Translations under genes and position numbers: made by a program
Shown: piece by piece, positions 23,543-31,084 of the stretch
Position numbering within the stretch: position 1 is the first letter of the stretch
Layout: every line of letters starts with the position of its first letter
The notes under the pieces: generated by a model
Told to the model about the DNA's origin: nothing
Databases searched by the model: none
The model's input: only the letters and a program-made list of their open reading frames with translations
Assembly: GCA_000955875.1 (NCBI GenBank)
Contig: JYOE01000021.1
Coordinates: 186,001-250,000, forward strand
DNA length: 64,000 bases
From: Terrabacter sp. 28
GTDB taxonomy: Bacteria > Actinomycetota > Actinomycetes > Actinomycetales > Dermatophilaceae
Reading direction: 5' to 3'

Positions 23543-24364
23543 GTGATCTGGATCTGTGCGACCTGCGCCGTGGAGACCGACGACCTGACGCAGCCCCCAC
23601 CCGAGTGCGAGGTGTGCGAGGACGACCGGCAGTGGGTGCCCGCCACGGGGCAGCGGTGGACGACCCTCGACGAGCTGCGCGAGGCCGGGACCCGCATCAC
23701 CGTCGACCCCGTCGAGCCCGACCTGTGGGGGCTTCGTGCCGATCCCGAGGTCGGCATCGGCCAGCAGACGATGGTCGTGCGCACCCCCGAGGGCCTCCTG
23801 CTCTTCGACTGCGTCGGCTACGTCGACGACGCCGCCGTGGAGCTCGTGCAGTCGCTCGGTCCGACGCTGGCCGTGGCGGCGAGCCACCCCCACATGTACG
23901 GCGTGCAGACGGAATGGGCCCGGGCCCTGGGCGGCGTGCCGGTGCTCGTCGCCGACCGCGACGCCGAGTGGGTGCGGCGCAAGGACCGGCTCGTCGAGCT
24001 CTACGACGAGTCCCGCGAGGTCGCACCCGGGCTGACCCTCCACCGCGTCGGTGGGCACTTCCGCGGCCAGGCCGTGGTCGAGTGGCAGGCCGGCGCGGAG
24101 GGGCGTGGCGTGCTGCTCGCGGGCGACGCCGTCTTCCCCAACCCGGACCGGAGGTCGGTCAGCTTCCTGCGCAGCTATCCCAATCGGATTCCCCTGTCGG
24201 GCAACGTGGTCCAGCGTGTCGCAGGTCAGCTCGAGGGGCTGCACTACGACCGGCTCTACAACAACTTCGGGGCCGTGGTGCCGCAGGACGCCAAGGCCGT
24301 GGTGCGGTTCTCGGCCGACCGGCACGCCGCGTGGACCCGCGGCGACTTCGACCACCTCACCTGA
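23543..24364 (+). CDS. MBL-fold metallohydrolase with N-terminal rubredoxin-like zinc site
   Basis: A 273-residue protein from GTG 23543. The first 25 residues carry two CxxC-type pairs (WICATCAVETDD and CEVCEDD), a zinc-ribbon or rubredoxin-like knuckle. The rest is a metallo-beta-lactamase-like domain with weakly kept motifs: LLFDCVGY early, ASHPHMYG in place of THxHxDH, HRVGGHFRGQAVVEWQ, and LLAGDAVFPNPDRRSVSF for the later Asp. The canonical HxHxDH is thus reduced to S-H-P-H-M-Y-G, so metal binding may be altered. Such proteins appear annotated as hydrolases of unknown substrate. It is divergent from the coiled-coil gene and no operon partner follows. Confidence 0.78.
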   Translation: MIWICATCAVETDDLTQPPPECEVCEDDRQWVPATGQRWTTLDELREAGTRITVDPVEPDLWGLRADPEVGIGQQTMVVRTPEGLLLFDCVGYVDDAAVELVQSLGPTLAVAASHPHMYGVQTEWARALGGVPVLVADRDAEWVRRKDRLVELYDESREVAPGLTLHRVGGHFRGQAVVEWQAGAEGRGVLLAGDAVFPNPDRRSVSFLRSYPNRIPLSGNVVQRVAGQLEGLHYDRLYNNFGAVVPQDAKAVVRFSADRHAAWTRGDFDHLT

Positions 24365-24381
24365 CGTCGCGGGAGGCCCCA

Positions 24382-24426
24382 CGGTCGGGCTACGCGGTCG
24401 GGCTACGCGGTCGGGCTACGCGGTCG
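24382..24426. repeat. 13-bp tandem repeat
   Basis: CGGTCGGGCTACG repeats three times exactly (24382-24420) plus a partial copy, between the stop of the MBL gene and the stop of the converging DUF2945 gene. It contains no obvious hairpin. Confidence 0.85.
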
Positions 24427-24448
24427 CCCGGCCGCAGCCGGCCTCCGG

Positions 24449-24652
24449 TCAGCCGGCCTCGAGCGTCGACTGCTTGTGCGCGGCCGGCGCGCCCGTCTTC
24501 TCGGACTCGACGATCCAGTACGGGTCGTCCTCGCTCGCCTTGAACTTCTGCCCGTCGAACGTGAACTCCTTGACGCGCCGCTCGACCGCCGTGCCGGTCG
24601 TCCGGCCCTGCGAGGTGTTCCAGTGGACGGTGTCTCCCTTGCTGATCGCCAT
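24449..24652 (-). CDS. DUF2945 (hypervirulence-associated TUDOR-like) small protein
   Basis: A 67-residue protein, MAISKGDTVHWNTSQGRTTG then ERRVKEFTFDGQKFKASEDDP and a C-terminal VESEKTGAPAAHKQSTLE. This is the SH3/Tudor-like fold of DUF2945, common in Actinobacteria and Proteobacteria; its role is not established. A plausible AGCAAGGGAGAC lies within the start region, but the ATG at 24652 itself has little ribosome site. It diverges from the repeat-peptide gene at 24763, with 110 bases between the two starts. Confidence 0.88.
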   Translation of the reverse strand: MAISKGDTVHWNTSQGRTTGTAVERRVKEFTFDGQKFKASEDDPYWIVESEKTGAPAAHKQSTLEAG

Positions 24653-24762
24653 GGCCCGATCAGAACACGCGCGAGGGCGTCGTGCCAGAGCGAACGGGAG
24701 TGGGTAGGTGCTGAGGCGACGGCGTCGTCCGGCGCCGCCTGGAATCAGCTAGAGGAGAAGCG

Positions 24763-25077
24763 ATGAGCGACAACCCGCTGGACCCGGTGAGCGACGACCC
24801 GACGACCGAGGGGCCGGCTGACGGCGGAGCCGACACCACCAGCCATGACGGTGGTGCCGACGGCGGAGCCGACACCGCACTCGGATCAGACACCGAGTCC
24901 GACCTCGGTTCCGGCATGGGCTCGGACGCCGGCTCCACGGGCGAGGGCCCGGCGGACGGCGGCGCCGACACCGGCTCTCACGACGGCGGCGCCGACGGCG
25001 GGGCCGACACCGAGGGACCCGCTGACGGCGGAGCCGACACGAGCAGCCACGACGGTGGTGCCGACGGCGGGGCCTGA
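24763..25077 (+). CDS. Asp/Gly/Ala repeat mini-protein, candidate substrate of the downstream JmjC-like cupin
   Basis: A 104-residue, very acidic protein with no cysteine, no aromatic residue, no Lys or Arg, and three near-identical 20-residue units: GPADGGADTxSHDGGADGGA at residues 17-36, 62-81 and 85-104, where x is T, G or S. Units 1 and 2 are split by a 23-residue Gly/Ser/Asp linker with GSDTESDLGSGMGSDAGS. The start has a strong GAGGAGAAG ribosome site (24752-24760), so it is translated. The last codon overlaps the ATG of the cupin gene (TGATG), which couples the two. I know of no function. The repeats look like modification cores rather than a folded domain; calcium-binding-like DxDG loops are not formed. 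That this is an enzyme substrate is inference. Confidence 0.7.
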   Translation: MSDNPLDPVSDDPTTEGPADGGADTTSHDGGADGGADTALGSDTESDLGSGMGSDAGSTGEGPADGGADTGSHDGGADGGADTEGPADGGADTSSHDGGADGGA

Positions 25078-26327
25078 TGACTGCTGCCATGACGAGCCGG
25101 GTGTCCGCCGCACGGGGCGGGCACTCGGCTCTGCGGCGACTGGTCCCGGTCGACCCCGAGACCTTCGCCCGGGAGCACTGGTCGCGCCGCCCGCTCGTCA
25201 CGACCTCTGCTGACCTGCCCGGCGGGCTCACCGACCTCTTCGACGAGGACGCGGTCGACGAGCTCGTGTCCCGCCGCGGCCTGCGCGCGCCCTTCCTCCG
25301 GGTCGCCCGCGACGGCCGCACCCTCGGCGACCGCGAGTTCACCCAGGGCGGCGGCGTCGGCGCGACGGTCGCCGACCAGGTCAGTGACGACAAGCTGCTG
25401 CGCCTCTTCGGCGACGGGTCGACCATCGTCCTGCAGGGCCTGCACCGCACGTGGGGGCCGCTCATCGACTTCACCCAGCTGCTCGCCGAGGAGCTCGGGC
25501 ACCCGGTCCAGGCCAACGCGTACGTCACCCCGAGCCAGAGCACCGGCTTCAGCGACCACTACGACGTGCACGACGTCTTCGTGCTGCAGATGGCGGGCGA
25601 GAAGCGCTGGCGTCTGCGCGCTCCCGTGCACCCGTCACCGCTGCGCGACGAGCCGTGGACCGACCACCGCGCCGCCGTCGAGGAGGCCGGACGCGCCGAG
25701 CCGGAGCTCGAGTTCACCCTGCGTCCGGGCGACGTGCTCTACCTCCCCCGCGGCTGGATCCATTCGGCCACCGCCCTCGGCGGCGTGAGCACCCACCTGA
25801 CGCTGGGGGTCCACGTGTGGACGCGACGTCACCTCGCCGACGAGCTGGTGCGGCTGGCCCTCGAGTCCGCGAGCCGCGACGAGCGGGTTCGCGCCTCCCT
25901 CGGCGTCACCCCGTCGGGCTTCGACCGCGACTCCCTCGGGGCGGACATCGACCTCGTGCGCGAGAGCCTCGTCCGAGAGCTCCAGACGCTCGACGCAGCA
26001 GCCGTGGTCGACGCGCTCGAGTCACGAGTGCGCGGCGCCCAGCGACCGGCGCCGATCCAGCCCCTCGCCCAGCTGACCGCCGCCGACGCGCTCGAGCCGG
26101 GCACGTGCCTGCGGCTGCGCGCCCACGTCGACGCGCGCCTCGTCCCCGACGAGGACGGCTCGGTGACGCTGCGCAGCCGCCTCGGCGCCCGAGCGGTCGA
26201 GCCACACGACGTCGGCACGTTCGTGGCGCTCGTGGGCGGCGGCGTGCTCCGGGCCGACATGGTCGGACTCGAGCTGGCCCGCCGGCTCATGCGCGAAGGA
26301 CTCCTCGTCTCCGCCGACGACACCTGA
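25077..26327 (+). CDS. JmjC/cupin-4 2-oxoglutarate-dependent hydroxylase, RoxA/ROX-like
   Basis: A 416-residue protein of the ribosomal-oxygenase type cupin (Cupin_4) family. The Fe(II) triad is His161 and Asp163 in the HYDVHDVFVLQ segment and His229 in GWIHSATA; GEKRWRLR, DVLYLPRGW and a beta-barrel core match. A conserved N-terminal FAREHWSRRPLV helix begins the domain, and the C-terminal ~170 residues form a helical dimerisation/winged-helix region. Such enzymes hydroxylate side chains (Arg, His, Asn/Asp) of proteins. The gene shares a base with the stop of the acidic repeat peptide upstream, so that peptide is a natural candidate substrate. Two ATGs (25077, 25089) are possible starts; I keep the overlapping one. 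Confidence 0.85.
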   Translation: MTAAMTSRVSAARGGHSALRRLVPVDPETFAREHWSRRPLVTTSADLPGGLTDLFDEDAVDELVSRRGLRAPFLRVARDGRTLGDREFTQGGGVGATVADQVSDDKLLRLFGDGSTIVLQGLHRTWGPLIDFTQLLAEELGHPVQANAYVTPSQSTGFSDHYDVHDVFVLQMAGEKRWRLRAPVHPSPLRDEPWTDHRAAVEEAGRAEPELEFTLRPGDVLYLPRGWIHSATALGGVSTHLTLGVHVWTRRHLADELVRLALESASRDERVRASLGVTPSGFDRDSLGADIDLVRESLVRELQTLDAAAVVDALESRVRGAQRPAPIQPLAQLTAADALEPGTCLRLRAHVDARLVPDEDGSVTLRSRLGARAVEPHDVGTFVALVGGGVLRADMVGLELARRLMREGLLVSADDT

Positions 26328-26345
26328 GCAACCAGGACTGGCCTC

Positions 26346-27104
26346 TCAGGTGGCGACGGCGGCCGCCAGGACGTCGCGTGCGCCGACGAGTGACGGACCG
26401 TACCACGTGAGCAGCCGGCCGCTGACGAGCGAGGTGCGCGCCGTCGTGAACGCCTCGGGACCGTCGTGCGCCGTGAACACGTAGGGCTCGTCGGGGAGCA
26501 GGACGGTGACGCCGTCGCGGTCGAGCTCGGCCAGGTCGACGTGGGGGTAGCGCTCCCGTGAGTCGGCCAGCACGTTGCGCCAGCCCAGCCGGGCCACGAC
26601 GTCGCCGGTGAAGGTGTCGCGACCGACGGCCATCCACGGGTCGCGCCAGATCGCCACCGCCACGTCGAGGGTCGTCTCGGGCACGGGTCCGTCCCACTCG
26701 CGTCGTGCGGCCGACAACCAGCCCGGCGTGCCGACGTCGAGCACGTCCACGAAGAGGCGCTCCAGCGAGTCGAGCGCCGCCGGCACCGTCTCGATGTCGG
26801 TCACCCACACGGGAATGCCGTCAGCCCGCATCCTCCGGACGTCGAGCTCGCGGTTCTCCTCCTTGTTGGCGACGACGAGGTCGGGCTCCAGCGCTGCGAT
26901 CGTCGCCCGGTCGGGGTTCTTGGTGCCCCGGACCCGTTGCACCTCGAGGTCGCGCGGGTGGGTGCACCAGTCGGTCGCCCCGACCAGCCGCTCCGGGCAC
27001 GTCACCGCCAGAGCCTCCGTGATCGACGGGACCAGCGACACGAGGCGGCGGGGCGGCGTCGCGAACGACACGGCACACGCCAGGTCGTCGAGGAGCTCGC
27101 GCAC
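26346..27104 (-). CDS. helical-backbone metal receptor, BtuF-like periplasmic-binding fold (no signal peptide)
   Basis: A 252-residue protein with the TroA/BtuF-type fold: RRLVSLVPSITEAL, LVGATDWCTHP, VRGTKNPDRATIAALEPDLVVANKEENR, and a C-terminal FTGDVVARLGWRNVL and VTVLLPDEPYVFT. Relatives bind cobalamin or iron-siderophores outside the cell for ABC import. Here there is no signal peptide or lipobox, so it is probably cytoplasmic, unless the true start lies upstream. The GTG at 27104 is six bases after the icmF stop. IcmF needs adenosylcobalamin, so a cobalamin-linked role is an attractive but unproved inference. The lack of an export signal is its main oddity. Confidence 0.72.
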   Translation of the reverse strand: MRELLDDLACAVSFATPPRRLVSLVPSITEALAVTCPERLVGATDWCTHPRDLEVQRVRGTKNPDRATIAALEPDLVVANKEENRELDVRRMRADGIPVWVTDIETVPAALDSLERLFVDVLDVGTPGWLSAARREWDGPVPETTLDVAVAIWRDPWMAVGRDTFTGDVVARLGWRNVLADSRERYPHVDLAELDRDGVTVLLPDEPYVFTAHDGPEAFTTARTSLVSGRLLTWYGPSLVGARDVLAAAVAT

Positions 27105-27110
27105 GGTCCC

Positions 27111-30100
27111 TCAGACGTTGCGGCGGTACTGGCCGCCGACCTCGAAGAAGGCCTCGGTGACCTGCTGGAGCGAGCAGACCCGGGCCGCCCGCATGAGCAC
27201 CTCGAAGACGTTGCCGCCCTCGATGGCGACCGCCTTGAGCGCCTCGAGCGCAGCCTTCGCCTCGACCTCGTGCTCCGCGCGGAACGCGCGGACCCGGGAG
27301 AGCTGGCTCTGCTTCTCGTCCTCGGTGCCGCGGGCCAGCACGACCTTGCGGGGCTCCTCCCCCTCGTGCGGGTTGCGGAAGGTGTTGACGCCGATGATCG
27401 GCAGGCTGCCGTCGTGCTTGCGGTGCTCGTAGAGCATCGACTCGTCCTGGATGCGGCCGCGCTGGTAGCCGGTCTCCATCGCGCCGAGCACGCCGCCGCG
27501 CTCGGTGATGCGGTCGAACTCCTTGAGCACCGCCGCTTCGACGAGGTCGGTGAGCTCGTCGATGACGAACGAGCCCTGCAGCGGGTTCTCGTTCATCGCG
27601 AGGCCCCACTCGCGGTTGATGATGAGCTGGATCGCGAGCGCCCGACGCACCGACTCCTCGGACGGCGTCGTGACGGCCTCGTCGAAAGCGTTGGTGTGCA
27701 AGGAGTTCGCGTTGTCGTAGATCGCGATGAGTGCCTGCAGCGTCGTGCGGATGTCGTTGAAGTCCATCTCCTGGGCGTGCAGGGAGCGGCCCGACGTCTG
27801 GACGTGGTACTTGAGCTTCTGGCTGCGGTCGTTCGCGCCGTACTTCTCCTTCATCGCCACGGCCCAGATGCGGCGCGCGACGCGGCCGAGGACGGAGTAC
27901 TCGGGATCCATGCCGTTGCTGAAGAAGAAGCTGAGGTTGGGCGCGAAGTCGTCGATCTTCATGCCCCGCGCGAGGTAGCTCTCGACGTACGTGAAGCCGT
28001 TTGCGAGGGTGAACGCGAGCTGGCTGATGGGGTTCGCCCCGGCCTCGGCGATGTGGTAGCCCGAGATCGACACCGAGTAGAAGTTGCGGACCTTCCGCTC
28101 GATGAACCACTCCTGGATGTCGGCCATCATCTTCAGGCTGAACTCGGTGCTGAAGATGCAGGTGTTCTGGCCCTGGTCCTCCTTGAGGATGTCGGCCTGC
28201 ACCGTGCCGCGCACGTTCGCGAGGGCGTATGCCGTGAGCTCGGCACGCTCGTCGTCGCTCGGCTCGCGCCCCTCCCGCTCCCGGAACGCGTCGACCTGCT
28301 GGTCGATCGCGGTGTTGAGGAAGAAGGCGAGGATCGTCGGCGCGGGGCCGTTGATGGTCATCGAGACCGACGTCGTGGGCGAGACGAGGTCGAAGCCGTC
28401 GTAGAGCGCCTTCATGTCGTCGAGCGTCGCGATCGAGACTCCGGACGTGCCGACCTTGCCGTAGACGTCGGGTCGCGGGTCGGGGTCGCGGCCGTAGAGG
28501 GTCACCGAGTCGAAGGCCGTCGACAGGCGGGTGGCCGGCTGGCCCTCGGAGAGCAGCTTGAAGCGGCGGTTGGTGCGGAACGGGTCGCCCTCGCCGGCGA
28601 ACATGCGGGCGGGGTCCTCGCCCTCGCGCTTGAAGGGGAAGACACCGGCGGTGAAGGGGTAGTAGCCGGGCAGGTTCTCGCGCCGCAGGAAGCTGACGAG
28701 CTCGCCGTGGTCGCGGTAGCGCGGGAGCGCGACTCGGGGGATCTTGTTGCCCGACAGCGACTCTCGCGTGAGGGCGTTGCGGATCTCCTTATCGCGGATG
28801 GTGACGACCTGCTCGTCGCCCGAGTAGGACTCGACGACCGACGGCCACGCAGCGAGCGCGTCGGACACCTCTGCGGGGACGGCCTCGCGGGCGCCGTCGA
28901 GCAGCTCCTCGACGCCGTCGGCGGGCGAGCCCGCGTCGGTGAGCTCGTCGCGCACCGACTCGAGGCGCTGCACGCGACTGGCCGCGGCGGCATACGTGCG
29001 GGTCTTGTCGTGGTAGCCGCGGACGGTGTCGCTGATCTCGGCGAGGTAGCGCACTCGGGCGGCGGGGACGATGGTCGCGATGCGCGTGGACTGCTTGGTC
29101 GTGACGTGGGGCAGCACACCCTCCTCGACCGGCATCCCCTTCTCGGAGAGGAGGGTCCGCAGCTGCTGGTAGAGCGCGGTGACGCCGTCGTCGTTGAAGG
29201 TGGCGGCGCTCGTGCCGAAGACGGGCATGTCGGCGGGGCTCTTGCCGAAGGCCTCGCGGTTGCGCACCATCTGGCGGCCGACGTCGCGCAGGGCGTCCTC
29301 GGCGCCGCGGCGCTCGAACTTGTTGATGGCGACGACGTCGGCCTGGTCGAGCATGTCGATCTTCTCGAGCTGGCTGCTCGCGCCGAACTCGGGCGTCATC
29401 ACGTAGAGCGAGATGTCGGAGTAGCGCACGACCGCCGCGTCACCCTGGCCGATGCCGGGCGTCTCGAGGATGACGAGGTCGAAGCCCGCCGCGCGCACGA
29501 CGTCGAGCACGTCGTCGAGGTGCGCCGGCACCTGGGACTCGCCGCGGGTGGCGAGGCTGCGGAAGAAGACGCGGTCGCCGTCGAGCGAGCTCATGCGGAT
29601 GCGGTCACCGAGCAGGGCGCCCCCACCGCGGGAGCGGGTGGGGTCGATGGCGAGCACCGCGACGCGCAGCTTGTCCTGCTGGTCGAGGCGCAGGCGGCGC
29701 ACGATCTCGTCGGTGAGGCTCGACTTGCCGGAGCCGCCCGTGCCGGTGATGCCGAGCACCGGCACGCGTCGGCGGCCGGCTGCATCGCGGATGCCGGTGA
29801 GGATGGCCTCGTCGAGCTCACCCTCCTGCGCGCCGGTGATGGCGCGCGCCACGGCCGAGCGGTCGCCGGCGAGGAGCGCCTCGAGGGAGGGCGACCCGAT
29901 CTCCCACGGGTCGAAGTCGCAGTCGGCGACGACGCGGTTGATCATGCCGGCGAGGCCGAGCCGCTGGCCGTCCTCGGGACTGAAGATCGTGACGCCCGAC
30001 TCGCGCAGGCGCGCGATCTCGTCGGGCACGATGACGCCGCCACCGCCGCCGACGACGCGGATGTGGTCGGCGCCGTTCTCCTTGAGCAGCTGCACGAGGT

Positions 30101-30353
30101 ACTCGAAGTACTCGACGTGACCGCCCTGGTAGGAGCTGACGGCGACGCCCTGCACGTCCTCCTCGATCGCCGCGTCGACAACCTCCTGGACCGAGCGGTT
30201 GTGCCCCAGGTGGATCACCTCGGCGCCCTGCGTCTGCATGATGCGCCGCATGATGTTGATCGACGCGTCGTGCCCGTCGAAGAGGCTGCTCGCCGTGACG
30301 AGGCGGACGTGGTGAGACGGGTGGTGGAGATCGCGCTTCGCTGCGTCGGACAT
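27111..30353 (-). CDS. icmF: fused isobutyryl-CoA mutase IcmF
   Basis: A 1080-residue fusion. Residues 17-150 are the B12-binding domain with the DxHxxG-type LFDGHDASI motif (His28 is the lower Co ligand). Residues ~195-410 are a MeaB-like GTPase chaperone with Walker A GTGGSGKS (204-211). Residues ~540-1080 are the mutase TIM barrel (TRLSTAFDSVTLYGRDPDPRPD, ARGMKIDDFAPNLSFFFSNG). It interconverts isobutyryl-CoA and n-butyryl-CoA and may also act on isovaleryl-CoA. It appears leaderless: TACTAT followed by TTTTGTC then ATG, with no ribosome site. A perfect MarR-type palindrome (30362-30379) overlaps that -10 element, so the divergent MarR gene probably controls it. The metal-receptor gene follows six bases later. 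Confidence 0.97.
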   Translation of the reverse strand: MSDAAKRDLHHPSHHVRLVTASSLFDGHDASINIMRRIMQTQGAEVIHLGHNRSVQEVVDAAIEEDVQGVAVSSYQGGHVEYFEYLVQLLKENGADHIRVVGGGGGVIVPDEIARLRESGVTIFSPEDGQRLGLAGMINRVVADCDFDPWEIGSPSLEALLAGDRSAVARAITGAQEGELDEAILTGIRDAAGRRRVPVLGITGTGGSGKSSLTDEIVRRLRLDQQDKLRVAVLAIDPTRSRGGGALLGDRIRMSSLDGDRVFFRSLATRGESQVPAHLDDVLDVVRAAGFDLVILETPGIGQGDAAVVRYSDISLYVMTPEFGASSQLEKIDMLDQADVVAINKFERRGAEDALRDVGRQMVRNREAFGKSPADMPVFGTSAATFNDDGVTALYQQLRTLLSEKGMPVEEGVLPHVTTKQSTRIATIVPAARVRYLAEISDTVRGYHDKTRTYAAAASRVQRLESVRDELTDAGSPADGVEELLDGAREAVPAEVSDALAAWPSVVESYSGDEQVVTIRDKEIRNALTRESLSGNKIPRVALPRYRDHGELVSFLRRENLPGYYPFTAGVFPFKREGEDPARMFAGEGDPFRTNRRFKLLSEGQPATRLSTAFDSVTLYGRDPDPRPDVYGKVGTSGVSIATLDDMKALYDGFDLVSPTTSVSMTINGPAPTILAFFLNTAIDQQVDAFREREGREPSDDERAELTAYALANVRGTVQADILKEDQGQNTCIFSTEFSLKMMADIQEWFIERKVRNFYSVSISGYHIAEAGANPISQLAFTLANGFTYVESYLARGMKIDDFAPNLSFFFSNGMDPEYSVLGRVARRIWAVAMKEKYGANDRSQKLKYHVQTSGRSLHAQEMDFNDIRTTLQALIAIYDNANSLHTNAFDEAVTTPSEESVRRALAIQLIINREWGLAMNENPLQGSFVIDELTDLVEAAVLKEFDRITERGGVLGAMETGYQRGRIQDESMLYEHRKHDGSLPIIGVNTFRNPHEGEEPRKVVLARGTEDEKQSQLSRVRAFRAEHEVEAKAALEALKAVAIEGGNVFEVLMRAARVCSLQQVTEAFFEVGGQYRRNV

Positions 30354-30361
30354 GACAAAAA

Positions 30362-30379
30362 TAGTAGGACTTCCTACTA
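30362..30379. promoter_or_regulatory. MarR-family operator palindrome overlapping the icmF -10
   Basis: TAGTAGGACTTCCTACTA is an exact 8-bp inverted repeat with a two-base centre. Its left arm overlaps the -10 hexamer of icmF (ATAGTA on +, TACTAT on -, 30361-30366), and its right arm ends ~24 bases before the marR -10 (TACGAT, 30404-30409). The regulator encoded next to it is the obvious ligand; direct binding is inferred. Confidence 0.8.
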
Positions 30380-30415
30380 ATGGACGTCAACGCGTCTGCG
30401 ACCTACGATGGCGCC

Positions 30416-30937
30416 ATGACTGCGGACTCGACGAGTGCCGTCCCCGGCCTGGGCTTCGACCCGATCGCGCGCGCCCGCGAGCAGTGGCTCGAGCAGGGCT
30501 GGGACGCCGCCGCCGACGGCATGGCCGCGATCACCTCGCTCATGCGCGCGCACCAGATCGTCCTCGCGCGGGTCGAGGCGACCCTCAAGCCGCTCGGCGT
30601 GACCTTCGCCCGCTACGAGGTGCTCATGCTGCTGTGGTTCAGCAAGCGGGGGTCGCTGCCGATGAAGGTCATCGGCAGCCGCCTGCAGGTGCACCCCACG
30701 AGCGTCACGAACGCCGTCGACCGGCTCGAGGATGCCGGCCTGGTGACGCGCTCGACCCACCCCGAGGACCGCCGCGCCATGCTCGTCTCCCTGACGCCGT
30801 CGGGCCGCGAGCTCGCCGAGCGCGCGACCAAGGCGCTCAACACCGAGGTGTTCGAGCAGCCCGACCTCGGGGCCCGCGACGTCCACGCCCTCGTCGACGT
30901 GCTGACGCGCCTGCGGCGCGGCGCCGGCGACTTCTGA
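30416..30937 (+). CDS. MarR-family transcriptional regulator divergent from icmF
   Basis: A 173-residue winged-helix protein. MRAHQIVLARVEATLKPLGVTFARYEVLMLLWFSKRG is the dimerisation and helix-1 region, KVIGSRLQVHPTSVTNAVDRLEDAGLVTRS is the recognition helix, and RRAMLVSLTPSGRELAE is the wing. I prefer ATG 30416, because TACGAT (30404-30409) lies exactly six bases in front, the usual spacing of a leaderless start; an ATG at 30380 would begin inside the operator. It likely represses icmF, and the ligand may be a CoA ester or acid from valine/butyrate catabolism. It is the first gene before a repeat-rich spacer and the epimerase gene. Confidence 0.85.
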   Translation: MTADSTSAVPGLGFDPIARAREQWLEQGWDAAADGMAAITSLMRAHQIVLARVEATLKPLGVTFARYEVLMLLWFSKRGSLPMKVIGSRLQVHPTSVTNAVDRLEDAGLVTRSTHPEDRRAMLVSLTPSGRELAERATKALNTEVFEQPDLGARDVHALVDVLTRLRRGAGDF

Positions 30938-30952
30938 CCCCACGCGGCCACC

Positions 30953-31024
30953 CGTCCCGTCCCGTCCCGACACCACGCCGGACAGCACGACGGCACGCGA
31001 CGGCACGCGACGGCACGCGACGCC
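30953..31024. repeat. two short tandem repeats in the spacer before the epimerase gene
   Basis: CGTCC-type units (GTCCCGTCCCGTCCCG at 30953-30968) and three exact copies of CGGCACGCGA (30991-31020) flanked by degenerate ones. They lie 60-130 bases upstream of the 31085 start. No function is recognised; slippage is a likely origin. Confidence 0.8.
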
Positions 31025-31084
31025 ACGCCCGGCTCGTTGGCGGGACCTGCAGCGCCCGAGCCCGGTTCTCGGCAGACTGGGTCC

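Noticed and set aside
26337..30360. A cobalamin riboswitch controlling icmF or the metal-receptor gene
   Set aside because: icmF appears leaderless, with only 26 bases to the operator and marR, leaving no room for a B12 riboswitch, and the receptor gene follows icmF by six bases.
26937..30380. An 1147-codon open frame on the plus strand antisense to icmF
   Set aside because: Its product is Arg/Val/Glu-rich with no domains, the third-position GC signal belongs to the icmF strand, and icmF is fully recognisable; a typical GC-rich shadow.
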